A stretch of 20,181 nt of DNA from an uncultured Phenylobacterium sp. (GCA_945952175.1 CAMFHW010000010.1:1-20181), one strand, 5' to 3'; counted from the first letter of the stretch, positions 1 to 8,041 are shown. Notes: generated by a model not told the origin, from the sequence alone. Numbers and translations are program-made.

Positions 1-755
1 GCGCGCGGATCGTGCACTCCTGCGGCTTCGACTCGATCCCCTTCGAGCTGGGGGTCTACTACGTTCAGAAGTTGGCGACCGAAAAGCTCGGCCATCCGGT
101 CGGCCGCGTTAAGGGGCGGGTGCGCGCCATGCGCGGCGGCCTCTCCGGTGGCACCGCGGCCAGCGGCCGGGCCACCATGCAGGCCCTGCAGAAGGACCCC
201 AGCCTCATCCCGCTGATGATGAGCCCCTTCGCGCTCACCCCCGGCTTCCAGGGCCCCGAACAGCCCGACGGGAACACCAAGGCCTTCGACGCCGATGTCG
301 GCGCCGAGGTTGGCCCCTTCATGATGGCGACCATCAACACCAAGAACGTCCACCGCTCGAACCTGCTGCAGGGCCAGCCCTGGGGTGCGGACTTCAAGTA
401 CGACGAGATGAGCGTCATCACGCCGGGCGCTCCCACCGAGTTCACCGCCATGGGCGAGGGCGGGCCGCAGCCCGGCGAAGGCCCCAGCAAGGACGAGCGC
501 GAGGCCGGATTCTACGACCTGTTGTTCGTCGGCATCGACGCCGACGGCCGTCAGGTCCGCGCCTCCGTCTACGGCGACAAGGACCCGGGCTACGGCTCCA
601 CCTCCAAGATCATCGCCGAGGCGGCGATCTGCCTGGTCAAGGACTGCGCCGCCCTGCGCGGCGGCGTCTGGGTGCCCGGCGCGGCCATGGGCGACAAGCT
701 GATCGACCGGCTGAACAAGAACGCCGGCCTGACCTTCAAGGACGAAACCGCGTAA
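1..755 (+). CDS. Saccharopine dehydrogenase-like / trans-acting enoyl reductase family oxidoreductase (5' end cut off)
   Basis: The frame is open from the left edge (first whole codon at base 3) to TAA at 753-755, giving about 250 residues with no start codon in view, so the N-terminal half lies outside the window. The first visible residues contain the motif HSCGFDSIPFELG, which in this family follows the Rossmann NAD(P)-binding domain. Family members are about 400 residues long, so what is seen is the C-terminal substrate/dimer region (motifs GGLSGGTAASG and PGYGSTSKI). Bacterial members are annotated as saccharopine dehydrogenase or as trans-acting enoyl reductases of lipid or polyketide synthesis; the true substrate cannot be read from the sequence. 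A possible terminator hairpin follows at 768-790. The family call is firm, the reaction is not. Confidence 0.85.
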   Translation, partial: ARIVHSCGFDSIPFELGVYYVQKLATEKLGHPVGRVKGRVRAMRGGLSGGTAASGRATMQALQKDPSLIPLMMSPFALTPGFQGPEQPDGNTKAFDADVGAEVGPFMMATINTKNVHRSNLLQGQPWGADFKYDEMSVITPGAPTEFTAMGEGGPQPGEGPSKDEREAGFYDLLFVGIDADGRQVRASVYGDKDPGYGSTSKIIAEAAICLVKDCAALRGGVWVPGAAMGDKLIDRLNKNAGLTFKDETA

Positions 756-767
756 CGCAGCTTTCCC

Positions 768-800
768 GGCCGCGCTGAATCGCCGCGGCCAAGGTTGGTT
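768..800 (+). terminator. Possible intrinsic terminator after the oxidoreductase gene
   Basis: A perfect 7-bp GC stem (GGCCGCG at 768-774, CGCGGCC at 784-790) with a 9-base loop lies 12 bases past the stop codon. The tract after it is T-rich but interrupted (AAGGTTGGTTTTCC), so this is a weak terminator candidate only. Confidence 0.35.
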
Positions 801-857
801 TTCCTTTACCCTTGCCGACGATGGTGCGGGCTGATCCCCCGCGCCAGAAGGCCACCC

Positions 858-3239
858 ATGTTCAAAGTCCTGACGTGCCTGGCGACCCAACACGACCTGC
901 GTCTCGTGCTCGTCGCCGGCCTGGTTTGTTTCTGCGGGACCTTCACCACCTTCCGGCTCTATTCGCGAATGGGCGACGCCAGCGGGGTGACGCGAGGCGC
1001 CTGGCTGCTGCTCACCGGCCTCGTCGCGGGCTGCGCCGTCTGGGCCACTCACTTCATCGCCATGCTGGCCTTCGACACCGGCCTGCGCGCCGGCTTCACC
1101 CTGGGCGGCACGCTGGCCTCGCTCGGCATCGCGGGCGTGTTCATGGCCGCCGCCTTCGGCGTCGCCTCGGCCGGCGAGACCCGCGCGCACCGCATCGCCG
1201 GCGGGGTCCTGGCGGGCTCCGGCGTCGCGGCCATGCACTTCACCGGCATGGCCGCCTATGTGCCCCAGGGCCTGGTCAGCTGGGACCTCGGCCTGGTGGG
1301 CGCCGCCCTGGTGCTCGGCATCGGGCTGGGCGTGGCCGCCATGCTGTCCGCGCGCCGCGCCGAGACCCTGGCGGGCCAGCTCCGCGCCGCCCTGATCCTC
1401 ACCGTCGCCATCTGCGCCCTGCATTTCACCGCCATGGGCGCCGTCTCGATCATCCCCGACGCCAGCCAGGCCGTGCCGCCCCAGCTGGTCGCGCCCCAGA
1501 TCATGGTCGGCGGCGTCGCCGGCATCGTCACCCTGATCATCCTGGGCGGGCTCTGCGCCGCCCTGATCGAGGGCGGAGCCAACGCCAAGGCGCTCGCCCG
1601 CACCCGCCGCCTGGCCAACGCCGCCTACGAGGGCATCGTCGTGGTGCGCGGCAACCGCATCACCGACGCCAACGCCGCCTTCTGCGCCCTGGTCGGCCTC
1701 TCCGCCGCCGAGCTCGAGAGCCGCCTTCTGCTGGGCGAGCTCCTCACCTTCTCCGGCGAGGAGATCCCCGGCCTCGACGAGCGCCGCGAGGCGACCCTGC
1801 GCCCGGCCAATGGCGGCGACGACATCCCGGTCGAGGTGTTCGGCCGCCTGCTGGAGGCCGGCGGGCGCGACGAGGAGCAGACCGTTCTGGCCGTGCGCGA
1901 CCTGCGCGAACGCCGCGCCGCCGAGGAACGGATCCGCTTCCTGGCCGACCACGACGCCCTGACGGCTCTGCCCAACCGCAACGCGTTGCAGACCCGCCTG
2001 GCCGCCACCCTCGAACGCGTCGCCCACACCGGCGAGAGCCTGGCTGTGATCTGCGTCGACCTCGACCACTTCAAGGAAGCCAACGACACCCATGGCCATG
2101 CGGCCGGCGACGCCATCCTGGTGGAGGTCGCGCGCCGCCTGACCGGTGCGATCGCCGCGCCGTCCTTCGCCGCCCGCCTGGGCGGAGACGAGTTCGTGGT
2201 GGTGCAGGTGGGCGGCGAACAGCCCGCGGCGGCCGGCGAGCTGGCGGCCTCCCTGCTGGAGACCCTGGCGCGCCCGACCCCGTTCGAAGGTCAGAAGCTG
2301 GGCGGCGGCGGCAGCCTGGGCGTCAGCCTCTATCCCGACGACGGCCGCACCGGCGAAGCCCTGCTGACCAGCGCCGACATGGCGCTTTATCGCGCCAAGC
2401 AGGACGGTCGTGGAAACTACCGCTTCTTCAAGCGCGAGATGGACGTGGCGATCCGCGAGCGTCGCGGCGTCGCGCGCGAGCTCAAGGCCGCGCTCGCCAA
2501 GGACCAGCTGATCCTGCACTACCAGCCGCTGGCCGCCGCCCAGGACGGGTCGATCTGCGGCTTCGAGGCCCTGGTCCGCTGGCGCCATCCCAAGCGTGGC
2601 ATGGTCCCGCCGCTCGACTTCATCCCGATCGCAGAGGAGAGCGGCCTGATCCTGCCGATCGGCGAGTGGGTGTTGCGCCGCGCCTGCGCCGACGCCGCCA
2701 GCTGGGAAAAGCCGCTGCGCATCGCGGTCAATCTGTCGCCGATCCAGCTGAACCAGCCGGACCTGCCGCAGCTCGTGCATCAGGTCCTGATCGACACCGG
2801 TCTGTCGCCCCAGCGCCTCGAGCTGGAGATCACCGAGAGCGCCCTGTTCCGTGACTACCAGCGCGCCCTGGACAATCTGCGCCGCCTGAAGGCGCTGGGC
2901 GTGCGCATCGCCATGGACGATTTCGGCACCGGCTTCTCGTCGCTCTCGACCCTGCAGTCCTTCCCGTTCGACAAGATCAAGATCGACAAGAGCTTCGTCG
3001 AGAACATCCTGCACGACGACCGCTCGACGGTGATCGTCCGCGCCGTGCTGGGCCTCGGCCGCAGCCTGGAGATCCCGGTCACCGCCGAAGGCGTCGAGAC
3101 GGCCGAACAGCTCGAATTCCTGCGCGCCGAAGCCTGCGCCGAGGTCCAGGGCTACGCGATCGGCCGCCCGGCCGCCTTCGACACCCTCGCCGACTGGACC
3201 GGCGCCGACCACGCCGAACCCCGACGCGACGTGGCTTAA
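858..3239 (+). CDS. Membrane MHYT-PAS-GGDEF-EAL cyclic-di-GMP cyclase/phosphodiesterase
   Basis: Protein of 793 residues. The start is ATG 858, with AGAAGG at 846-851 six bases ahead; an upstream in-frame TTG at 795 would only add a non-membrane, arginine-rich stretch. Residues 1 to about 240 form an MHYT integral-membrane sensor, with its three signature histidines at H65 (HFIAM), H127 (MHFTGM) and H189 (LHFTAM), spaced exactly 62 residues apart; the domain is proposed to bind a metal and sense O2, CO or NO. A PAS-like segment follows (about 254-350). The GGDEF domain has an intact GGDEF signature at 442-446. The EAL domain has FEALVRW at about 569-575, then EITESALF, DDFGTGFSSLS, DKIKIDKSF and TAEGVET, so the phosphodiesterase residues look complete. 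The RxxD inhibitory site expected just before GGDEF is absent (AAPS at that place). It stands alone, so partners are unknown. Likely an inner-membrane enzyme setting the c-di-GMP level. Confidence 0.93.
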   Translation: MFKVLTCLATQHDLRLVLVAGLVCFCGTFTTFRLYSRMGDASGVTRGAWLLLTGLVAGCAVWATHFIAMLAFDTGLRAGFTLGGTLASLGIAGVFMAAAFGVASAGETRAHRIAGGVLAGSGVAAMHFTGMAAYVPQGLVSWDLGLVGAALVLGIGLGVAAMLSARRAETLAGQLRAALILTVAICALHFTAMGAVSIIPDASQAVPPQLVAPQIMVGGVAGIVTLIILGGLCAALIEGGANAKALARTRRLANAAYEGIVVVRGNRITDANAAFCALVGLSAAELESRLLLGELLTFSGEEIPGLDERREATLRPANGGDDIPVEVFGRLLEAGGRDEEQTVLAVRDLRERRAAEERIRFLADHDALTALPNRNALQTRLAATLERVAHTGESLAVICVDLDHFKEANDTHGHAAGDAILVEVARRLTGAIAAPSFAARLGGDEFVVVQVGGEQPAAAGELAASLLETLARPTPFEGQKLGGGGSLGVSLYPDDGRTGEALLTSADMALYRAKQDGRGNYRFFKREMDVAIRERRGVARELKAALAKDQLILHYQPLAAAQDGSICGFEALVRWRHPKRGMVPPLDFIPIAEESGLILPIGEWVLRRACADAASWEKPLRIAVNLSPIQLNQPDLPQLVHQVLIDTGLSPQRLELEITESALFRDYQRALDNLRRLKALGVRIAMDDFGTGFSSLSTLQSFPFDKIKIDKSFVENILHDDRSTVIVRAVLGLGRSLEIPVTAEGVETAEQLEFLRAEACAEVQGYAIGRPAAFDTLADWTGADHAEPRRDVA

Positions 3240-3260
3240 CGTCTGAAGGCGCCCCAGACT

Positions 3261-3428
3261 CCCCTTCTCCCCTTGCGGGAGAAGGTGTCGGGCGAAGGCC
3301 CGACGGATGAGGGTATTGCTCCCCCATCCGCTATTTCCGTCGGTATTTTGATCGGACAGGCCCAGCGCCCCCTCATCCGACCCTGCTCCGCAGGGCCACC
3401 TTCTCCCGCGAGGGGAGAAGGGAAGGGG
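3261..3428. repeat. Long palindromic intergenic repeat, copy 1
   Basis: This fills most of the 213-base gap between the c-di-GMP enzyme and the lipoprotein gene. The left arm (3261-3313) and right arm (3370-3428) are imperfect reverse complements over more than 50 bases. Each arm has its own hairpins: CTTCTCCC/GGGAGAAG (3264-3284) and TCGGGC/GCCCGA (3288-3303) on the left; CCCTG/GCAGGG-type (3381-3395) and CTTCTCCC/GGGGAGAAG (3400-3420) on the right. Bases 3394-3424 are identical to 11750-11780 in a second copy. It looks like a REP/MITE-type non-coding element. As both flanking genes end here (convergent), it might also act as a two-way transcription stop, but there is no clean T-run. Confidence 0.8.
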
Positions 3429-3452
3429 TCGCCTCTGTAGTTGGTAGCCGTC

Positions 3453-4040
3453 CTAAGTCTTCGGCGGCGCCGGCCGCTGGATGCGCGGGCCGAGGTTTTC
3501 CATCACGGCGCGGGCGTCGAAGCTGCGCGGATCGGCGGCGTCCTTCGGGCCTCGGGTCATGGCGACCTCGGCGCTGGCCTCGAACTTGTCGACCGTGCGC
3601 ACGTCGTAGCGGTCGCTGAAGAAGGGGTCGCCCCAGAAGGGGTCCCAGGTGCGCCAGCCGAAGCCGCCGTGATAGCGCCAGGCCGGCCGCCAGTAGCCGA
3701 AGCGCGGACCGTACCAGGGGCTGTAGAGCGGGTCGGGCTCCACATAGCTGCGGCTGTCCTTGTCGGTGTGCCGGTCGACGATGGTGAAGCTGTCATAGCC
3801 CTGGGCCACGGTCAGCTCGGCGGCGCGGTAGAGCAGGTAGCCCTCCACGGTCTCGCGCGAGGTCAGCGTGTTGCCGGCGAAGGTGACGCGATAGCGGTTG
3901 GGCTCCAGCCGCACCTCGGAGAAGCCGCCGGAGGCGGCCTGACCGGCCATCTTGGGCTGGTAGGGGGTGGCCGTGGCGCAGGCGCCCAGGGCGCCGAGCA
4001 GGGCCAGGCTGGCGATCAATGCGGCAGGCTTACGGGTCAT
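3453..4040 (-). CDS. CC0125/CC1285-type outer-envelope lipoprotein
   Basis: Protein of 195 residues. The N-terminus is a lipoprotein signal: positively charged MTRK, a hydrophobic stretch, then the lipobox LGAC with the lipidated cysteine at residue 21. The mature part begins with a conserved block (RLEPNRYRVTFAGN, then LTSRETVEGYLLYRAAEL and QGYDSFTIVDRHT) that I recognise from a Caulobacter lipoprotein family named after CC0125/CC1285. This is followed by a Trp/Tyr/Phe/Gly-rich segment (about residues 105-145), suggesting a compact, aromatic-rich surface, and a short proline-rich tail. The function of the family is not known. It lies 102 bases downstream of the kinase gene and probably has its own promoter at about 4080. 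The lipoprotein nature is confident; the family name is from memory. Confidence 0.8.
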   Translation of the reverse strand: MTRKPAALIASLALLGALGACATATPYQPKMAGQAASGGFSEVRLEPNRYRVTFAGNTLTSRETVEGYLLYRAAELTVAQGYDSFTIVDRHTDKDSRSYVEPDPLYSPWYGPRFGYWRPAWRYHGGFGWRTWDPFWGDPFFSDRYDVRTVDKFEASAEVAMTRGPKDAADPRSFDARAVMENLGPRIQRPAPPKT

Positions 4041-4080
4041 GGCGGTCTCGAACGCGGATCGTCCCTCGATCCGACTGTAA

Positions 4081-4089
4081 CCTATAGCA
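4081..4089 (-). promoter_or_regulatory. Candidate extended -10 promoter element for the lipoprotein gene
   Basis: On the minus strand the sequence reads TTGCTATAGG, i.e. TGC directly before TATAGG (4086-4081), about 40 bases ahead of the ATG. TGn plus TATAnn is an extended -10 pattern, and GCTA also fits the Caulobacter -10. No convincing -35 is seen at the usual spacing. Confidence 0.3.
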
Positions 4090-4142
4090 AAACACGTGGG
4101 CGGATTTGTGGTTGCCGTGCTTCAGCTTGGTAGCATGCAAGC

Positions 4143-5924
4143 TCAGCCGTTGGCGACGAGATCGTCCCGCCTGGCCGCCTTTTGCGCCAGCGCCGCCTCG
4201 ATCGCGCCGAACAGCCGGTTCACCTCGATAGGCTTGGGCACCAGTTCGTCCATGCCGGCCGCCTCGTACTCGCCGCGCTGGTGCGACATGGCGTTGGCGG
4301 TCAATGCGATGATCGGGGTGCGGGCCCGCCCCGTGACCAGTTCGCCGGCCCGGATGGCGCGGGTGGCGCTCGGCCCGTCCATCACCGGCATCTGCACGTC
4401 CATCAGGATCACGTCCCAGTCCTCGCGTTCCCAGGCCGCCAGGGCCTGGGCGCCGTCGCCGACGATCACCGGTTCGATGCCGGCCTGGGCCAGCAGGGTC
4501 TTCAGGACCAGCTGGTTCACGTCGTTGTCCTCGGCGGCCAGCACGCGGACCGCCTCGGCGTCGTGGGCCGCCGGCGCCGTGGCCGGGGCGGCCGGCTTGA
4601 CCAGGGTGTCGCCGATGCGGGGCAGCGGCAGGCGCACGCGGAAGATCGAGCCCTCGCCGGGGAGGCTCGCCGCCTCGATGGCCCCGTCCATCAGCTCCAC
4701 CAGCTCGCGGCAGATGGCGAGCCCCAGCCCCGTGCCGCCATAGCGGCGGGTGGTGGAGGCGTCGGCCTGGAAGAACTTGTCGAACAGATGATGCAGGGTG
4801 TCGGTGTCCATGCCGATGCCGCTGTCGGCCACCTCGAAGACCAGCACCTCGTCCTCGCGCCGGATGGCGAGCGCCACCTCGCCGGCCTCGGTGAATTTCA
4901 CCGCGTTGGACACCAGGTTGTAGAGGATCTGCCGCAGCCGCGTGGAATCGCCGCGATAGGCGCCGCTGGCGGCCGGATCGATCTCGAAGGCGAAGTCGAC
5001 GCCCTTGCGGTTGGCCAGCGGGGTGAAGGCGGCGACCACGCCGCGCGCCACATGGGCGAGGTCGAAATCGACCAGCTCCAGCTCCAGCTTGCTGGCCTCG
5101 ATCTTGGCCAGGTCCAGCACGTCGTTCAGCACGGCCAGCAGGGTCTCGCCCGAGCGGCGTATGGTCTTCAGCCGCTCGCGCTGCGCCTCGGAGAGGTCGT
5201 CGGCGGCCATGGCCTGGGCCATGCCGATCACCCCGTTCAGCGGGGTGCGGATCTCGTGGCTCATGGTGGCCAGGAAATGCGACTTGGCGCGATTGGCGGC
5301 CTCGGCGGCGCGCTCGCGCTCCTGGGCGTCCACCTTGGCCTGGGACAGGTCCGACCAGGATCGGGAAAGCTGGGCGCGAGCGGTCCAGAACAGGGCCGCG
5401 AACAGGGCCAGGGTCGCGATGGGGGTGAGCGCGCCGAGCACCGCGCCGCGGGCCAGGGCCTTCTGGATCAGGCCCCATTCGACCAGACCCAGGATCGCCA
5501 TGTTCGGCGCGATGCTGGCCAGGAAGACGGCTGGCTTCTGGTAGTGGCGCATCAGGACGTCGACCATCGAGACCGACATCAGGGCGACGCTGAACAGCCG
5601 CGCCGCGCCGTCGCCCCAGGCGATCAGGGCCAGGCTCGCCAAGGCGTAGAGGCTGCTGGAGGCGACCGACAGGGCCGCGGCCAGGCGGGGGCGGCGGCAG
5701 ATGTCGTCGGAGCTGCCGGTGGAGACCGCGTATTCGGCGACCCCGACGCTCAGCGCCACCACGACCCAAAGCACCACCATCAGGGTCGGCAGGATCGCGA
5801 TCGCCGCCAGGCTGGACAGGCCGACGATCAGCAGCCGGCCGCCGAAGCCGCCCAGTCCCATGTGCAGGCCCGCCGTCGCCGCGGCGGGGCGTGCGAAGTC
5901 CGGAGCCGGCTCGATGGTCTGCAT
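4143..5924 (-). CDS. Membrane-bound hybrid histidine kinase with C-terminal receiver domain
   Basis: Protein of 593 residues from ATG 5924, chosen because GGGAGG (5937-5932 on the minus strand) sits seven bases ahead; an in-frame ATG at 5945 would add only seven residues. Order: about six hydrophobic membrane segments (about residues 30-182), a short linker helix, HisKA with phospho-acceptor H223 (HFLATMSHEIRTPLNGV), and HATPase_c with N box (RQILYNLVSNAVKFT), G1 (DSGIGM), F box (LFDKFFQAD) and G2 (GGTGLGLAI). A proline/alanine linker leads to a receiver domain with the acidic pair in AEDNDVN, phospho-acceptor D509 (ILMDVQMPVMDG), a threonine in IIALTAN and K564 (VPKPI). All catalytic residues are present. 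There is no periplasmic sensor domain, so the signal is probably sensed in the membrane or by a partner. No cognate response regulator or HPt gene is adjacent, so the phosphorelay target is unknown. Confidence 0.93.
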   Translation of the reverse strand: MQTIEPAPDFARPAAATAGLHMGLGGFGGRLLIVGLSSLAAIAILPTLMVVLWVVVALSVGVAEYAVSTGSSDDICRRPRLAAALSVASSSLYALASLALIAWGDGAARLFSVALMSVSMVDVLMRHYQKPAVFLASIAPNMAILGLVEWGLIQKALARGAVLGALTPIATLALFAALFWTARAQLSRSWSDLSQAKVDAQERERAAEAANRAKSHFLATMSHEIRTPLNGVIGMAQAMAADDLSEAQRERLKTIRRSGETLLAVLNDVLDLAKIEASKLELELVDFDLAHVARGVVAAFTPLANRKGVDFAFEIDPAASGAYRGDSTRLRQILYNLVSNAVKFTEAGEVALAIRREDEVLVFEVADSGIGMDTDTLHHLFDKFFQADASTTRRYGGTGLGLAICRELVELMDGAIEAASLPGEGSIFRVRLPLPRIGDTLVKPAAPATAPAAHDAEAVRVLAAEDNDVNQLVLKTLLAQAGIEPVIVGDGAQALAAWEREDWDVILMDVQMPVMDGPSATRAIRAGELVTGRARTPIIALTANAMSHQRGEYEAAGMDELVPKPIEVNRLFGAIEAALAQKAARRDDLVANG

Positions 5925-6025
5925 GGCGGCGCCTCCCACCGCCATCGAACCCGAAAATCCCTCACAAGCCGTTACACCCCACGGTCGAGCTTACCTCAGG
6001 GCCGAAAGCTTCCGGTTGCGTAAGG

Positions 6026-6433
6026 TTAATAGGCCCCGGTCTTCACCATCGCCCAGACGATCCGACCCAGCGCGCCCACCAGCAGGATGGCGCAGGCCGA
6101 GAACTGGATCAGGAAGCCGGCCGAGCGCTTGGAGGGGTCCGCGCGGTAGCCGAACGCATAGACCCGGCGGCCCACGCTCCAGACCACGCCCAGCAGGGCG
6201 GCGACGCGGTCGTTCCAGTACAGGGCGAACAGCCACAGGCTGGTCAGGTAGATCGGCAGCCATTCCAGCGTGTTCATCTGGATGCGCACGCAGCGCTCCA
6301 GCAGCGGATCGCCGGTCATGGCGGGCGCGGCGATGCCCGAGGTCCGGCGCGCGCCGGCGACCTGCAGGCCCATCCAGAAGTAGACGACCAGCGACAAAAG
6401 GGTGACGATCGCCACCTCGAAGTGGGTTTGCAT
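6026..6433 (-). CDS. MAPEG-family membrane protein
   Basis: Protein of 135 residues starting MQTHFEVAIVTLL at ATG 6433, with a GGGGGAA ribosome-binding stretch just ahead; a longer frame to 6490 adds a non-membrane leader and is not preferred. There are four hydrophobic segments (about residues 5-25, 60-80, 85-100 and 112-132). The signature of membrane-associated eicosanoid/glutathione metabolism proteins is present between the first two: LLERCVRIQMNTLEWLPIYL, with the conserved Arg, Asn and Glu. A further conserved piece follows (GRRVYAFGYRADPSKRSAGF). Eukaryotic members are glutathione transferases or peroxidases; bacterial members of this length are mostly uncharacterised and may conjugate glutathione to hydrophobic compounds in the inner membrane. 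It lies about 100 bases upstream of the kinase gene on the same strand, without obvious coupling. Confidence 0.85.
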   Translation of the reverse strand: MQTHFEVAIVTLLSLVVYFWMGLQVAGARRTSGIAAPAMTGDPLLERCVRIQMNTLEWLPIYLTSLWLFALYWNDRVAALLGVVWSVGRRVYAFGYRADPSKRSAGFLIQFSACAILLVGALGRIVWAMVKTGAY

Positions 6434-6571
6434 GTTTCCCCCGTCGTTCCGGGCCGATCCTAGCGCCGGCCCCTTGGTGAAGCTTGGCATGGCCGAAGGC
6501 TCTCGGGAACCTTCCCACCGTGCGTGCGCGTTGCTTTCACGTCAGCCGTTACGCCATCCAGGAGGTCCCGG

Positions 6572-6778
6572 ATGCACGTCGACTCCGAAGCCATCACCGA
6601 CATCCGATACGATGAGGCGCGCGCGAAGCTGTTCGTGCGCTTCCACGACGGGGACGAGTACGTCTATGTGGGCGTGCCCGGCGAGGTCTGCCGCAGCTTC
6701 ATCGACGCGGATTCGAAGGGCCAGTTCTTCGCCTTCGAGATCCGCGACCAGTACCCGTACAATAAGCTCGAGGGTTAA
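6572..6778 (+). CDS. KTSC domain small protein
   Basis: Protein of 68 residues. The start is ATG 6572, preceded by a strong AGGAGG at 6560-6565 with a six-base gap; an in-frame start at 6524 lies ahead of this ribosome-binding site and is rejected. The whole protein is one KTSC domain: a strand-rich core (IRYDEARAKLFVRFHDGDEY), then YVYVGVPGEV, then the family signature SKGQFFAFEIRDQYPY. Stand-alone KTSC proteins are common in proteobacteria and phages and have no settled biochemical role; the same domain also occurs fused to tRNA-synthetase-like and other proteins. It is convergent with argG: its TAA (6776-6778) overlaps the argG stop codon on the other strand. The domain call is strong, the function is open. 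Confidence 0.85.
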   Translation: MHVDSEAITDIRYDEARAKLFVRFHDGDEYVYVGVPGEVCRSFIDADSKGQFFAFEIRDQYPYNKLEG

Positions 6779-8001
6779 CCCTTGATGCGCTTGTCGCGCT
6801 TGGCGGCGACCCGCAGGCGCAGCGCGTTGAGCTTGATGAAGCCCGTCGCGTCGCGGTGGTCGTAGGCGACCTTGCCTTCCTCGAAGGTGACCAGGTCCTG
6901 GTCGTACAGCGAGTAGGGGCTGGTGCGGCCGATGATGGTGACGTTGCCCTTGTAGAGCTTCACCCGCACCTGGCCGGAGACCATGGCCTGGCTGTGGTCG
7001 ATGGCGGCCTGCAGCATCTCGCGTTCCGGGGTGAACCAGAAGCCGTTGTAGATGAGCTCCGCATAGCGCGGCATCAGCTCGTCCTTCAGGTGCATCGAGC
7101 CGCGGTCGAGCGTGATGCTCTCGATGCCGCGGTGGGCGGCCAGCAGGATCGTGCCGCCGGGGGTCTCGTAGACGCCGCGCGACTTCATGCCGACATAGCG
7201 GTTCTCGACGAGGTCGAGGCGGCCGACGCCGTTGTCGTGGCCGAGGTGGTTCAGCTTGGTCAGCAGGGTCGCCGGGCTCATCTTCTCGCCGTCGATGGCG
7301 ACTGCGTCGCCCTTCTCGAAGTCGATGGTGAAGATGGTCGCCTTGTCCGGGGCGTCCTCCGGCGAGATCGTGCGCATGTGCACGAATTCCGGGGCCTCGA
7401 CCGCCGGGTCCTCCAGCACCTTACCCTCGGACGAGGAGTGCAGCAGGTTGGCGTCGACGCTGAACGGCGCCTCGCCGCGCTTGTCCTTGGTGATCTGGAT
7501 CTGGTGCTTCTCGGCGAAGTCCAGCAGCGCCTCGCGGGACTTGAAGTCCCATTCGCGCCAGGGGGCGATCACGGTGATGTCGGGCTCGAGGGCGTAGTAG
7601 GCGACCTCGTAACGGACCTGGTCGTTGCCCTTGCCGGTCGAGCCGTGGCTCACGGCGTCGGCGCCGAGCGCACGGGCGATCTCGATCTGGCGCTTGGCGA
7701 TCAGCGGCCGGGCGATCGAGGTGCCGAGCAGGTACTGGCCCTCATAGACCGTGTTGGCGCGGAACATCGGGAAGACGAAGTCGCGGACGAACTCCTCGCG
7801 CACGTCCTCGATGAAGATGTTCTCCGACTTCACGCCGGCGGCCAGCGCCTTGGCCCGCGCCGGTTCGATCTCCTCGCCCTGGCCGAGGTCGGCGGTGAAG
7901 GTGATCACCTCCGCGCCGTATTCGGTCTGCAGCCACTTCAGGATGATCGAGGTGTCCAGGCCGCCGGAATAGGCGAGGACGACTTTCTTGGGGGCGGCCA
8001 T
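6775..8001 (-). CDS. argG: Argininosuccinate synthase
   Basis: Protein of 408 residues, the usual length for ArgG. It joins citrulline and aspartate using ATP to form argininosuccinate, the penultimate step of arginine synthesis, in the cytoplasm. The N-type ATP pyrophosphatase loop is at residues 10-18 (AYSGGLDTS). Further conserved blocks are ADLGQGEE, YLLGTSIARPLIAK, SHGSTGKGNDQVRYE (citrulline/aspartate site), APWREW, SVDANLLHSSSEG and LVENRYVGMKSRGVYETPGG. The start is ATG 8001, the usual family N-terminus (MAAPKKVVLAYSGG). The frame stays open upstream to 8418, but that stretch is antisense coding of a neighbour. It is monocistronic: upstream is the end of the kup unit with a probable terminator, downstream it converges with the KTSC gene. 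Confidence 0.97.
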   Translation of the reverse strand: MAAPKKVVLAYSGGLDTSIILKWLQTEYGAEVITFTADLGQGEEIEPARAKALAAGVKSENIFIEDVREEFVRDFVFPMFRANTVYEGQYLLGTSIARPLIAKRQIEIARALGADAVSHGSTGKGNDQVRYEVAYYALEPDITVIAPWREWDFKSREALLDFAEKHQIQITKDKRGEAPFSVDANLLHSSSEGKVLEDPAVEAPEFVHMRTISPEDAPDKATIFTIDFEKGDAVAIDGEKMSPATLLTKLNHLGHDNGVGRLDLVENRYVGMKSRGVYETPGGTILLAAHRGIESITLDRGSMHLKDELMPRYAELIYNGFWFTPEREMLQAAIDHSQAMVSGQVRVKLYKGNVTIIGRTSPYSLYDQDLVTFEEGKVAYDHRDATGFIKLNALRLRVAAKRDKRIKG

Positions 8002-8041
8002 GGGCGGATCTCGGCTGGCAGGGTGGAAAAGGTCGCGCGCC

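Noticed and set aside
812..2854. 680-codon plus-strand frame inside the c-di-GMP enzyme gene
   Set aside because: The product is almost pure Arg/Pro/Ala/Gly low-complexity sequence; the overlapping frame holds full MHYT, GGDEF and EAL motifs.
6002..6015. Near-palindrome after the MAPEG gene as a terminator
   Set aside because: It is an imperfect 14-base palindrome with almost no loop and no T-tract on the relevant strand.
4182..6023. 613-codon plus-strand frame opposite the histidine kinase gene
   Set aside because: The product is Gly/Gln/His/Val-rich with no domain, and it is antisense to a gene with every kinase motif.
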